Part shown: positions 17,138 through 25,312 of the stretch, piece by piece | Layout: each line of letters starts with the position of its first letter | How positions within the stretch are numbered: position 1 is the first letter of the stretch | Source of the DNA: DAIDKA01 sp035487155 | GTDB taxonomy: Bacteria; Pseudomonadota; Gammaproteobacteria; Steroidobacterales; Steroidobacteraceae | Direction of reading: 5' to 3' | Assembly: GCA_035487155.1 (NCBI GenBank) | Contig: DATHMK010000011.1 | Coordinates: 41,079 to 105,078 of the forward strand | Length of the DNA stretch: 64,000 bases | Translations under genes and position numbers: made by a program | Notes under the pieces: generated by a model | Databases searched by the model: none | The model's input: the letters and a program-made list of their open reading frames with translations, nothing else | What the model was told of the DNA's origin: nothing

Positions 17138-18504
17138 GACGCCCCTTGCGCGCCCTGGCACTGGCCCTCGCATACCTGGCAGGGGCGGGCAATGAACTTC
17201 CGGCAGCGGTGCAACCGCCGAGCGCGCCGGACCCGCCTGGCGCGACCAACAACGGTACTTTGATCTACGATCGGGATTATCCCTTCATCCACTATGCCGA
17301 CGCCCCGGTGCACAACGACGTCGCGCGGTTACAGCAGCGCCTGGATGAGGGCACGGTAAAACTCACGACCACACCGCAGCATGGCTACCTTGAATCCCTG
17401 CTCCAGGCCCTGAGCATCAATCCGGACTCGCAGACGCTGGTATTTTCCAAGACCAGCCTGCAGATCGAGGTGATCAGCCCGGCCACGCCGCGCGCCATCT
17501 ACTTCAACGATGACACCTATGTCGCCTGGGTGCAGCAAAGCGGCATCATCGAAATCAACACCATGGATGCCGACCGTGGTCCGGTGTTCTACACACTCTC
17601 CGCGGCCGATCCCCATCCCAGGCTGGAACGCGAAATCCTGCGCTGTCTGACCTGCCACGACTCGTACGCGGAGATGGGCGGAGGCGTACCGCGTTTCCTG
17701 TTCGAGTCCACCTACGATGTGGACCACGGCAGGCTCATCCCCGACGCCATCTCGCGCGAAACCTCGAATGCGACTCCGATTGCCCAGCGCTGGGGTGGCT
17801 GGTACGTGACCGGCCGGGACGGCGGCGCGCTGCACCTGGGCAACATCCAGACGCCGGCGACGGACACCCCGATCGAACTGAGCAAGGCACGGCGCAGCGC
17901 TCTGCTATCGCTTGGCTCAATGTTTGACAGCTCCGCCTATCTGCGCGGCACCAGCGACATCGTCGCGCTGCTGGTGCTGGAGCATCAGATCACCTTGCAC
18001 AACCAGATCATCCGCGCCAATTACAAATCCCGCACGCTGCTGCAGCGCGCGCTGCCCGGCAGTGATGCGGCCAGCCTGCATTGGTCACAGTTGCCACCGC
18101 CGCTGCAGCGGCGGCTCGACCAGCTGCTGCGGCCGCTGCTGGACGCGCTGCTCATGAGTGATGCGGCGCCGTTGCCCCAGAGGATGGTGGGCGGCAATGG
18201 CTATGCGGCCTGGTTCCAGAATCAGGGGATCAAGGATACACAGGGACGCTCGTTGCGCGAGCTGGATCTGAACACGCGCGTGTTCCGCTATCCCTTGAGC
18301 TTCCTTATCTACTCGGAGGGCTTTGATGCCCTGCCGGTCTTAGTCCGCGAACACCTCTACCAGGACCTCGCGCGCATCCTGCAGGCCCCTGACCCGGGCG
18401 CCCCCTACCGCAGCCGTTCGGCCGCCGACCGGTTGTGCGCCTACCAGATACTGCTGGCGACCAAGCCTGAATTCGCCCGGGCGATGCGCTCGCACAGCGA
18501 CTGA
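17134..18504 (+). CDS. Exported single-heme c-type protein of unknown function, coupled to nsrR
   Basis: 456 residues. A signal peptide (ALALALAYLAGAGNELPAA) leads to a protein with one heme-c motif, CLTCH at 171-175, preceded by QTLVFSKTSLQIEVISPATP and YFNDDTYVAWVQQSGIIEI and followed by QRWGGWYVTGRDGGALHLGN. I recognise this as a widespread but unnamed exported cytochrome-like family and cannot give a reaction. The C-terminal half is mainly helical. The start overlaps the nsrR stop (ATGA), so its translation depends on nsrR; it is therefore a candidate for a nitric oxide or nitrosative-stress function. A general periplasmic electron carrier is the alternative. Confidence 0.85.
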   Translation: MRRPLRALALALAYLAGAGNELPAAVQPPSAPDPPGATNNGTLIYDRDYPFIHYADAPVHNDVARLQQRLDEGTVKLTTTPQHGYLESLLQALSINPDSQTLVFSKTSLQIEVISPATPRAIYFNDDTYVAWVQQSGIIEINTMDADRGPVFYTLSAADPHPRLEREILRCLTCHDSYAEMGGGVPRFLFESTYDVDHGRLIPDAISRETSNATPIAQRWGGWYVTGRDGGALHLGNIQTPATDTPIELSKARRSALLSLGSMFDSSAYLRGTSDIVALLVLEHQITLHNQIIRANYKSRTLLQRALPGSDAASLHWSQLPPPLQRRLDQLLRPLLDALLMSDAAPLPQRMVGGNGYAAWFQNQGIKDTQGRSLRELDLNTRVFRYPLSFLIYSEGFDALPVLVREHLYQDLARILQAPDPGAPYRSRSAADRLCAYQILLATKPEFARAMRSHSD

Positions 18505-18507
18505 TCC

Positions 18508-20637
18508 TCAGTGCTGTTCGTGAGCCCCTGCGGCCGGCGGCGGTCCGGCCGGCTGCGGATTGTTCTTCAGCTGATTCGCCTGATCGATGATGAAGTCACG
18601 AATCAGCGCGGTATCCGCCGGCTTGAGAACCTCGGCAAACGACGCCATGCCCTTGTTCACCAGCACACCCTTGAGCACGATCTGGTCAAAACCCTCCTGC
18701 GACCACAGCAGCGGTGTGCGCGTCAGGTCCGGGAAGTTCGCACCGCGGATCTGGCCACGATCGCCGTGGCAGGCCGCGCAGTTGCGGGCATACAGCTGCT
18801 CACCCTGGTGCACCTGCGCGGCGCTGGCCGTGGCCGGCGGCGGCAGCAGCGCGCGCGGCGTGTAGGGCTGGGGCTCGGGCAGCTTGGCACTGCCACCGAG
18901 GGTATACACCAGCATGCGCGAGTAGTTGGGCGCGTAGTAGTCGGCCGCGGCGCCGCCGACGCTGACCGCCAGGTACTGCCTGCCATCCAGCTCATAGGTG
19001 ATGGGTGCGGCCAGAACCGGCGTCTGGGTCTTCGCGGACCACAGGATCTTGCCGGACTGCGCATCGAAGGCGCGAAACTCATCGCCGCTGCCGGCGCCTT
19101 GAAAGACCAGGCCCCCGGCGGTGGCCACCGCACCGCCCGTGGGACCCTGGTTCGGCGGGCCTCCCCAGACCTTCTTGCCGGTCTTCGGGTCCATGGCCTG
19201 CAGGTAGCCGATGAAGCCATTGGGCGCCTTGGGATGATCCTTGTAGAAGGTGAACTGCGCGCCAAAATCGATGCCCAGGTTGTAGCCGACGGAATTCGGG
19301 GTATAGGTCGGATCGAACACCATGGGGAAGTAAGCGACCTGGGTCGGCACGTACAGCAGGCCCGTCTGCGGGCTGTAGGCGTTGGAGTGCCAGCCATGCG
19401 CGCCCTGCACGCCGGGATTCAAGTCCCAGGGTTTGCCTTCCGGATAGCGCGCTGCCGGGTTGACGCGCGGGCGTCCGGTCTTGAGGTCCACACCATTGGC
19501 CCAGTTCATATCCACGAACGGCGTGGCGTTGAGCAGCTTGCCGGTGCGCGCCTCCAGCACATAGAAGAACCCGTTCTTGCTGGGCTGGAGCAGTACGCGG
19601 CGCTGCTTGCCGTCGATGTTCATGTCGACCACGGACATCGGGCTCACGGCATCGTAGTCCCAGGTGTCCGCGGGGGTCTCCTGGTAATGCCATACGTACT
19701 GACCGGTATCGACATTCAGCGCGACGATCGAGGCCAGGAACAGATCATCGTTGTCGGTGGGATCGCGGTAGTGGTCGTTCCACGGCGTGCCATTGCCAAC
19801 GCCGAAGTACACCAGGTTGGTGACGGGATCGAATACCACGGCGTCCCAGACGGTGCCGCCACCACCGAGTTTCCACCACTGCCCGCCCCAGGTCTTGGCG
19901 GCCATCTGCATGGCGGGATTCTCGAAGCCCAGTTTCGGATCCCCGGGAATGGTGTAGAAGCGCCAATCCATCTTGCCGCTCTCAGCGTCGTAGGCGCTCA
20001 GATAACCGCGCACGCCATACTCCCCGCCGGACTCACCGATCAGCACCTTGCCCTTGGCCACGCGCGGCGCGCTGGTAATCGAGTAGTGCTTGGTGCGGTC
20101 GATGGTCAGCACCGACCACACCTGCCTGCCGGTCTTGGCGTCGATTGCCACCAGTCGGCCATCCAGCGTGCCCAGGTAGATCTTGCCGTTCCAGGCGGCG
20201 ATGCCGCGATTGACGATGCCGCAGCAGACATTGCGGATCCAGGCACCGGGCGTTTTGGGGTCGTATTCCCATAGCGTCTTGCCGGAGCGCGCATCGAAGG
20301 CATAGACCTTGCTCCAGGCGGTGGACACATAGATCACACCGTCAATCTCCAGCGGCGTGCCGGCCTGCGTGAGATTGGTGTCGTAGTCGGCAAACCAGGC
20401 CAGCCCCAGCTGCGGCAGGGTGGTCTTGTTGATCTGGCTCAGCGGGCTGTAGTGCTGCTCGGAGTAGGTGCCGCCATAGGTCATCCAGTTGGCCGCCGTG
20501 GCCGCCGGATCCTGCAGGCGCTGCGCATTCACATTGGCGGCGCCGGCCGCGGCGGCGGCTGGTGATCCGGCCGCCAGCACCAGCGCCGCGCCCACTGTCG
20601 CCAATCCCGGGATCAGTTTCCAAGTACGCAACATCAT
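18508..20637 (-). CDS. PQQ-dependent quinohemoprotein alcohol dehydrogenase with lanthanide-type Asp-X-Asp site
   Basis: 709 residues with a signal peptide. An eight-bladed PQQ propeller occupies about residues 45-580 and a cytochrome c domain follows (CAACH at 620-624). The vicinal disulfide that lies over PQQ is at Cys138-Cys139 (NVCCGIVNRG). Metal ligands of the family are visible: Glu206 (GGEYGVRG), Asn282 (GVGNGTPWN) and catalytic Asp327 in TWDYDAV. The residue two places after the catalytic Asp is also Asp (329). In calcium enzymes it is Ala, Thr or Ser; in known lanthanide enzymes it is Asp. The enzyme should oxidise alcohols in the periplasm and pass electrons to its own heme. It is divergent from the second PQQ enzyme. 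Confidence 0.93.
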   Translation of the reverse strand: MMLRTWKLIPGLATVGAALVLAAGSPAAAAAGAANVNAQRLQDPAATAANWMTYGGTYSEQHYSPLSQINKTTLPQLGLAWFADYDTNLTQAGTPLEIDGVIYVSTAWSKVYAFDARSGKTLWEYDPKTPGAWIRNVCCGIVNRGIAAWNGKIYLGTLDGRLVAIDAKTGRQVWSVLTIDRTKHYSITSAPRVAKGKVLIGESGGEYGVRGYLSAYDAESGKMDWRFYTIPGDPKLGFENPAMQMAAKTWGGQWWKLGGGGTVWDAVVFDPVTNLVYFGVGNGTPWNDHYRDPTDNDDLFLASIVALNVDTGQYVWHYQETPADTWDYDAVSPMSVVDMNIDGKQRRVLLQPSKNGFFYVLEARTGKLLNATPFVDMNWANGVDLKTGRPRVNPAARYPEGKPWDLNPGVQGAHGWHSNAYSPQTGLLYVPTQVAYFPMVFDPTYTPNSVGYNLGIDFGAQFTFYKDHPKAPNGFIGYLQAMDPKTGKKVWGGPPNQGPTGGAVATAGGLVFQGAGSGDEFRAFDAQSGKILWSAKTQTPVLAAPITYELDGRQYLAVSVGGAAADYYAPNYSRMLVYTLGGSAKLPEPQPYTPRALLPPPATASAAQVHQGEQLYARNCAACHGDRGQIRGANFPDLTRTPLLWSQEGFDQIVLKGVLVNKGMASFAEVLKPADTALIRDFIIDQANQLKNNPQPAGPPPAAGAHEQH

Positions 20638-20785
20638 CAGTCCCCCCAGGAGCTATCGCAGTGCGCAACAATTTCGCGGCCCGGGATTGTACCCGCAAAT
20701 GTCAAGGGACAGCATCCTGGCGTTCCGGCAGGTAATCTACCGGGCAACGAGGATCTCGCGCAGCAAAGAGGCCACGGTCCAATTG

Positions 20786-23014
20786 ATGAAGATCAAGAAA
20801 CGTCGCGGATGGCGGCTGCGTCTGGGGTGCCTGGCAAGCGCCGCGGTCGGCCTGGGTGCCGCCAGCGGGCAAGGGCTGTTCGACCGCGGCCCGGTGGGCT
20901 TCACCGAACAGCAGGCCCGGCGTGGCCAAACCGTCTACGCGGAAAGCTGCGCCCTGTGTCACGGCCCCCATCTGAATGACGGACAGTTCGGACCCCCGGT
21001 AAAGGGGGCCACGTTCAAGGCGCGCTGGCACGATCAGTTGCCCGAGGCCTTATGGGCTTCGATCATCAAACGCATGCCGCCGGCCAGTCCCGGCAGTCTG
21101 GATGGCCGGGCCTACACCGACGTCGCGGCCTTCCTGCTGCGCGAAAATGGCGAAGCGGCCGGGCCTGCCGAACTGGCAGCGCCGAGCGGCGCGGTATTGG
21201 CGGCAACCGCCGCGCAAGTGCCGGCCGCTACCGAGCATGCGCTGCCGGCCAATGCCGGCGGGGCGCGCCTGGAAAACCAGGATGCCACCTACCAGGCCGC
21301 GATGGCGGCGCGAACCGCCCTGCTCCGCAGGCTCACGCCGGTTTCGGATGCCATGCTGCGTGCGCCTGCCGCCGGCGACTGGCTGATGTGGCGCGGCAGC
21401 TATGCCACGCTCGCCTACAGCCGCTTGGATCAGATCAACAAGCAGACGGTACGCAATCTCGGGGTCGCATGGACCTTGGCCTTGCCGCCCAGCGCCAACG
21501 AAACCGCTCCCCTGATCCACGACGGTGTGCTGTTCGTCGAAAGCGGCAATACGGTGGAGGCGATCAACGCCACCGACGGCAGCATTCTGTGGCAATACAT
21601 TCGTGCCCTGCCGGAGGAGCTGCACAGCGGTCGCGACGCGCGTATGCGAGGTCTGGCGATCTACGGCGAGAACCTCTATGCGCCCACCGCCGACGGACAC
21701 ATCGTGGCACTGGACTTGAGAAGCGGCGATCTGCGCTGGGACTACGCCGTCGTCAGTTCCGAGCTTGGGTCCCGCCCTGGCCTCTTCGACGGCGCCTATT
21801 TCCATATTTCCGGTGGCCCGCTGCTGGTACACGGCAAGGTCATCGTCGGTGTGAGTCTGGGAATCAACACCGGCGGGGGCGATTTCATCGTCGGCCTGGA
21901 TGCGCGCAATGGCCACGAGCTCTGGCGCTTCAACACCATCGCGAGGCCCGGCCAGCCCGGTGGGGACAGTTGGAATGGCGCCCCCGTCGGCGAGCGTTTC
22001 GGTTCGGGTGTCTGGTCGATCGGCAGCTATGATCCGGACTTGAACCTGGTGTATTTCGGGACCGGCAATACCTACGACGTCGGCACTCTGCTCAGCCCCC
22101 GCGCGCACCGCAAACTGTCGAACAATGATGCGCTCTACACCGACTCGACGCTGGCGCTCGATGCCGACAGCGGCAAGCTCTCCTGGTACTACCAGCACAT
22201 GAATCGGGACGTCTGGGATCTGGACTGGGCATTCGAGCAGTCGCTGATCACCCTGCCCATCAACGGCAAACCCACCAAACTGCTGGTGACCGGCGGCAAG
22301 AGCGCGATTTTCGACGCCGTCAACCGGGTCGATGGCCACTATGCCTTCTCCAGGGATCTGGGTCTGCAGAACCTGGTCATGAGAATCGATCCGACTACCG
22401 GCCGGAAGATCATCAATCCCGCCCTCGAACCACAGGCGGGTCGCACCGATCTGGTGTGTCCCACGGCGACGGGCGCGCGCAGCTGGCCAACGACGGCGAT
22501 TGATCCCACCTCCGGTCACCTCTATGCGCCGCTCGTGGACAATGACTGCATGGACTACAGCTGGGTCGAACGCGATGCCAGCAATGTCGCCAGCGGTGGC
22601 CAGGACATGCGTCTCAGGGCGCGTCCCAAGCCGGGCAATGACGGACATTTCGGTCGCATCGATGCAATTGACCTGAGCACCGGGCAGCTGCTGTGGTCGA
22701 AGCGCCAGCGCGCGCCAGTGGCAAGCTCGCTGCTGGCCTCCGCCGGCGGCCTGGTGTTCAGCGGTGCGCGCGATCGCAGTCTGCGCGCCTATGACGCAGC
22801 CAACGGCAACGTGTTATGGCAGCTCGTTCTGAATGCCTCGCCCAGTTCCTCACCGGCGACCTACAGCGTCGATGGCATCCAGTATCTGGTCGTCATCGCG
22901 GGCGGCGGCGGCGCCTTCGACTCCGGCACCCGGAGCCTGACGCCGGAAATAGTCGATCCCCCCGCGGGTACCACATTGTGGGTATTCAAGCTGCCCGCGG
23001 CGCCGCGGGAGTAG
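20786..23014 (+). CDS. PQQ-dependent dehydrogenase with N-terminal cytochrome c domain
   Basis: 742 residues from the ATG at 20786, which opens a basic signal peptide (KIKKRRGWRLRLGCLASAAV); a longer reading frame upstream is less likely. The heme-c domain is at the N-terminus (CALCH, 55-59), the reverse order of the neighbouring enzyme. A PQQ propeller follows (about 195-740) with PQQ repeats such as DAVNRVDGHYAFSRDL and GGLVFSGARDRSLRAYDAANG. The vicinal Cys-Cys pair is absent. The catalytic region reads VWDLDW (Asp478 and Asp480), and the usual metal-binding Glu position looks like Asp (TGGGDFIVG). Substrate unknown; probably a periplasmic alcohol, aldehyde or sugar dehydrogenase. Confidence 0.88.
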   Translation: MKIKKRRGWRLRLGCLASAAVGLGAASGQGLFDRGPVGFTEQQARRGQTVYAESCALCHGPHLNDGQFGPPVKGATFKARWHDQLPEALWASIIKRMPPASPGSLDGRAYTDVAAFLLRENGEAAGPAELAAPSGAVLAATAAQVPAATEHALPANAGGARLENQDATYQAAMAARTALLRRLTPVSDAMLRAPAAGDWLMWRGSYATLAYSRLDQINKQTVRNLGVAWTLALPPSANETAPLIHDGVLFVESGNTVEAINATDGSILWQYIRALPEELHSGRDARMRGLAIYGENLYAPTADGHIVALDLRSGDLRWDYAVVSSELGSRPGLFDGAYFHISGGPLLVHGKVIVGVSLGINTGGGDFIVGLDARNGHELWRFNTIARPGQPGGDSWNGAPVGERFGSGVWSIGSYDPDLNLVYFGTGNTYDVGTLLSPRAHRKLSNNDALYTDSTLALDADSGKLSWYYQHMNRDVWDLDWAFEQSLITLPINGKPTKLLVTGGKSAIFDAVNRVDGHYAFSRDLGLQNLVMRIDPTTGRKIINPALEPQAGRTDLVCPTATGARSWPTTAIDPTSGHLYAPLVDNDCMDYSWVERDASNVASGGQDMRLRARPKPGNDGHFGRIDAIDLSTGQLLWSKRQRAPVASSLLASAGGLVFSGARDRSLRAYDAANGNVLWQLVLNASPSSSPATYSVDGIQYLVVIAGGGGAFDSGTRSLTPEIVDPPAGTTLWVFKLPAAPRE

Positions 23015-23026
23015 AATGGCAGCACC

Positions 23027-23350
23027 ATGCTGGTCGTCACCACCGAGAATGTCGCCGGTCACAGGATCCGGGAAACCAAGGGCCAGGTCTTCGGCGTCGT
23101 CGTGCGCAGCCGCGGTCTGGGCGGCAACATCATGGCGGGATTGCGTTCGCTGGCCGGCGGCGAGATCGTCGAGTACACGCAGATGCTCGAAGAGGCCCGG
23201 CGCCATGCGGTCGACCGGATGGTGAAGAACGCGCGGCTCATGCAGGCCAACGCCATCGTGATGATGCGCTTCGACTCCTCGGAGATGGGTCAGACCATGA
23301 GCGAAGTCGTGGCGTATGGAACCGCCGTCATCATCGAGCCGGTGCCGTAG
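23027..23350 (+). CDS. YbjQ/UPF0145 family small protein
   Basis: 107 residues of the heavy-metal-binding YbjQ family. MLVVTTENVAGHRIRETKGQ, GVVVRSRGLGGNIMAGLRSL, GGEIVEYTQMLEEAR and MVKNARLMQANAIVMMRFDS are all family signatures; the protein probably forms a pentamer of small alpha/beta units. No function is established. It starts 12 bp after the PQQ dehydrogenase stop and is followed after 3 bp by a small membrane protein gene, so the three may share a transcript. Confidence 0.9.
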   Translation: MLVVTTENVAGHRIRETKGQVFGVVVRSRGLGGNIMAGLRSLAGGEIVEYTQMLEEARRHAVDRMVKNARLMQANAIVMMRFDSSEMGQTMSEVVAYGTAVIIEPVP

Positions 23351-23353
23351 CGC

Positions 23354-23635
23354 ATGCTGCGCCGGTTGGTATTGGCTATCGCGCTGCTGCTGGCGCTGGT
23401 GAGCCTGTGGCTGTTGAGCCAGCGGATCTGGGCCCCGGCAGCGCAGCTGCTGGTCATTGCCGTCCTGATTTTCCTCGGCACCGCTTTCGAACGCTGGCGC
23501 TACCGCAAGGATGCCGGTCCGCACGGCGCACAGTGGCAGCACACGGATGAAAAGTTCGCCGATCCGATCAGCGGCGAGGAAATGGAAGTCCAGTACGATC
23601 CGGTGTCCGGCGAGCGCCGCTACGTGCGTCGCTGA
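23354..23635 (+). CDS. Small membrane protein of unknown function
   Basis: 93 residues. Two adjacent hydrophobic stretches (about 4-22 and 29-44) are followed by a short charged segment (FERWRYRKDAG) and a polar tail, GEEMEVQYDPVSGERRYVRR. The tail with its Asp-Pro-Val-Ser-Gly-Glu-Arg stretch resembles tails of proteins linked to YbjQ partners, but I do not recognise a named family. The 3 bp gap from the ybjQ-like gene indicates coupling. Confidence 0.7.
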   Translation: MLRRLVLAIALLLALVSLWLLSQRIWAPAAQLLVIAVLIFLGTAFERWRYRKDAGPHGAQWQHTDEKFADPISGEEMEVQYDPVSGERRYVRR

Positions 23636-23650
23636 GCTGCGCCAGGCGTT

Positions 23651-24499
23651 TCAGCTCGCCCCATAGCGCCTGACCCGCTGCCGCTGTTCACCCAGGCCAT
23701 CGATGCCGAGGTGAATCTCGTCCCCTTCCTGCAAGAACCGCGGCGGCTTGCGGCCACTGCCCACGCCCGCCGGAGTTCCGGTGCTGATGATGTCGCCGGG
23801 CTGCAGGCTCATGAACTGGCTGACATAGTGCACCAGGAAGGGCACGTTGAAGATCATGTCCCGGGTGTTGCCATCCTGCATGCGCTGCTCGTTCACGTCG
23901 AGCCACAGGTGCAGCGCGCCAAGATCCCCGGCCTCATCCAGGCTCACCAGGTAGGGCCCGAAGGGACCAAAAGTGTCGCAGCCCTTGCCCTTGTCCCATT
24001 GGCCGCCGCGCTCGATCTGGAAATGCCGCTCCGACAGGTCATTGCACACGCACACGCCGGCCACGTGCTCCAACGCACGCTCCAGTGGCAGGTAGCGCGC
24101 CTCGCGGCCGATGACCACGCCCAGTTCGACCTCCCAGTCGGACTTCTGCGAGGTCGGTGGCAGCAGCACCTCATCACCAGGGCCCATGATGGCCGAGGTC
24201 GCCTTCATGAAGATGATGGGCTCGGCGGGAATCTTCATGTTCGCTTCGGCAGCGTGGTCGCGATAGTTGAGGCCGATGCAGACGAACTTGCCCACCCCGG
24301 CCACCGGCTCGCCGAGTCGTGCCGTCGCGGCAACTTCGGGCAGGCTGGACAGATTGACCGCCTTGAGCGCGGCGAATCCGGAGGCCAGAAGTGTCCGATC
24401 AATGTCGGGCACCAGGCCGGACAGATCGCGGCGCCGCCCCTGTGCATCGAGGATGCCGGGTTTTTCCTGGCCCTTGGGCCCATGCCGAAACAGCTTCAT
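23651..24499 (-). CDS. Fumarylacetoacetate hydrolase family protein
   Basis: 282 residues from the ATG at 24499. This family cleaves or isomerises beta-diketo acids, often in aromatic or sugar-acid breakdown, with a divalent metal. Motifs: FVCIGLNYRDHAAEANM, then DWEVELGVVIG with two metal-binding Glu, CNDLSERHFQ with the third ligand region, and the C-terminal DIISTGTPAGVGSG. It resembles ureidoglycolate lyase or 2-keto-acid hydrolase members; the exact substrate cannot be read. Its start overlaps the stop of the TetR regulator gene (ATGA), so the two are made together. It may act on an aromatic compound also handled by the divergent pump; that is inference. Confidence 0.92.
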   Translation of the reverse strand: MKLFRHGPKGQEKPGILDAQGRRRDLSGLVPDIDRTLLASGFAALKAVNLSSLPEVAATARLGEPVAGVGKFVCIGLNYRDHAAEANMKIPAEPIIFMKATSAIMGPGDEVLLPPTSQKSDWEVELGVVIGREARYLPLERALEHVAGVCVCNDLSERHFQIERGGQWDKGKGCDTFGPFGPYLVSLDEAGDLGALHLWLDVNEQRMQDGNTRDMIFNVPFLVHYVSQFMSLQPGDIISTGTPAGVGSGRKPPRFLQEGDEIHLGIDGLGEQRQRVRRYGAS

Positions 24500-25218
24500 G
24501 ACTCTCTCCCTTGCGGTCGCAGCCGGCGCACCGGCGCCGGCGCGCCCAGTATCGCCCGGGTATGTTCGCGGATGACGGACTTGATCATCTGCAGCCGCGG
24601 GGCGTCGAATTCCGACCAGCGCAGCGCCTCCAGGGTGCTTTCGCGGTTGGTATGGAAGGTGGATACCTGCCCCAGGATGGCGGCCGCCTTGATGCGTGTG
24701 ATGGCATCGGTGGAATCCCCACCGCTCACGATGGCGATGAGATGCGCCACCGCCTGCATGATGGGCATGCCGATGTTCTCCCGCAGCATTCCCATCGCGG
24801 GGCCTGCGCCATCGGACTTGCCGCGGGTGATGAATCGGCTCCAACTCTCCGAGCCTGCCGCCACCAGACCGTCGGCCACGGCATCCAGCAGCGCGCACAG
24901 GGCATCGATGGCCGCCTCGCGCGGCGCCGCGCGCCGCATCTGCCGTGCCCGGGTCAGTGCCGGCGACACGATGCTCAGCATCCGGTCGATGATGTGCTGG
25001 GCGCAGGCGCGGTGCAGGCCCTCCTTGCCGCCGAAGTAATACTGCAGCGCGGGCGGGTTGACGCCCGCATCAGCGGCGATCTGACGTGTCGATGCCTTGT
25101 TGAAGCCCTCTTCGCCGAACACACGCAGCGCCGTAGCCACGATGCGCGCACGGGTCTCCTCGCCTCTGGCATACCCGCCATCTTCGGGATGGCGGCGTTT
25201 GATCCGGGTCATGGGCAT
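24496..25218 (-). CDS. TetR-family regulator with CecR-type C-terminal domain
   Basis: 240 residues from the ATG at 25218; AGGAGG lies six bases upstream (a GTG three bases earlier is too close). The N-terminal helix-turn-helix is clear: ARIVATALRVFGEEGFNKAS, TRQIAADAGVNPPALQYYFG. The C-terminal part (FITRGKSDGAGPAMGML) resembles the CecR/DUF1956 ligand domain, whose E. coli member controls drug efflux genes. It is divergent from the pump operon with 94 bp between the start codons, the usual arrangement for local control, and it is translationally coupled to a hydrolase gene. The ligand is unknown; the hydrolase may modify it. Confidence 0.9.
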   Translation of the reverse strand: MPMTRIKRRHPEDGGYARGEETRARIVATALRVFGEEGFNKASTRQIAADAGVNPPALQYYFGGKEGLHRACAQHIIDRMLSIVSPALTRARQMRRAAPREAAIDALCALLDAVADGLVAAGSESWSRFITRGKSDGAGPAMGMLRENIGMPIMQAVAHLIAIVSGGDSTDAITRIKAAAILGQVSTFHTNRESTLEALRWSEFDAPRLQMIKSVIREHTRAILGAPAPVRRLRPQGRES

Positions 25219-25241
25219 CACGGTCCTCCTGCCCGGCTAAT

Positions 25242-25295
25242 GTATTCCACTTGACACAAAACTTCCAGTCGGACAACATCTGCCATACGGAATAC
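25242..25295. promoter_or_regulatory. Divergent promoter region with inverted repeat, likely site of the TetR regulator
   Basis: GTATTCC (25242-25248) and its exact complement GGAATAC (25289-25295) flank 40 bp. Between them on the + strand lies TTGACA (25251-25256), a perfect -35, with a weak -10 (CAACAT, 25274-25279) 17 bp later. The repeat is a good candidate operator for the TetR protein, with two sites holding the pump promoter between them. This is inference from position. Confidence 0.45.
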
Positions 25296-25312
25296 TTCTG
25301 ACAGGATCTGCC

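Noticed and set aside
18511..20274. 587-codon frame opposite the PQQ alcohol dehydrogenase
   Set aside because: Antisense shadow of a well-supported gene; no recognisable domain or start signal.
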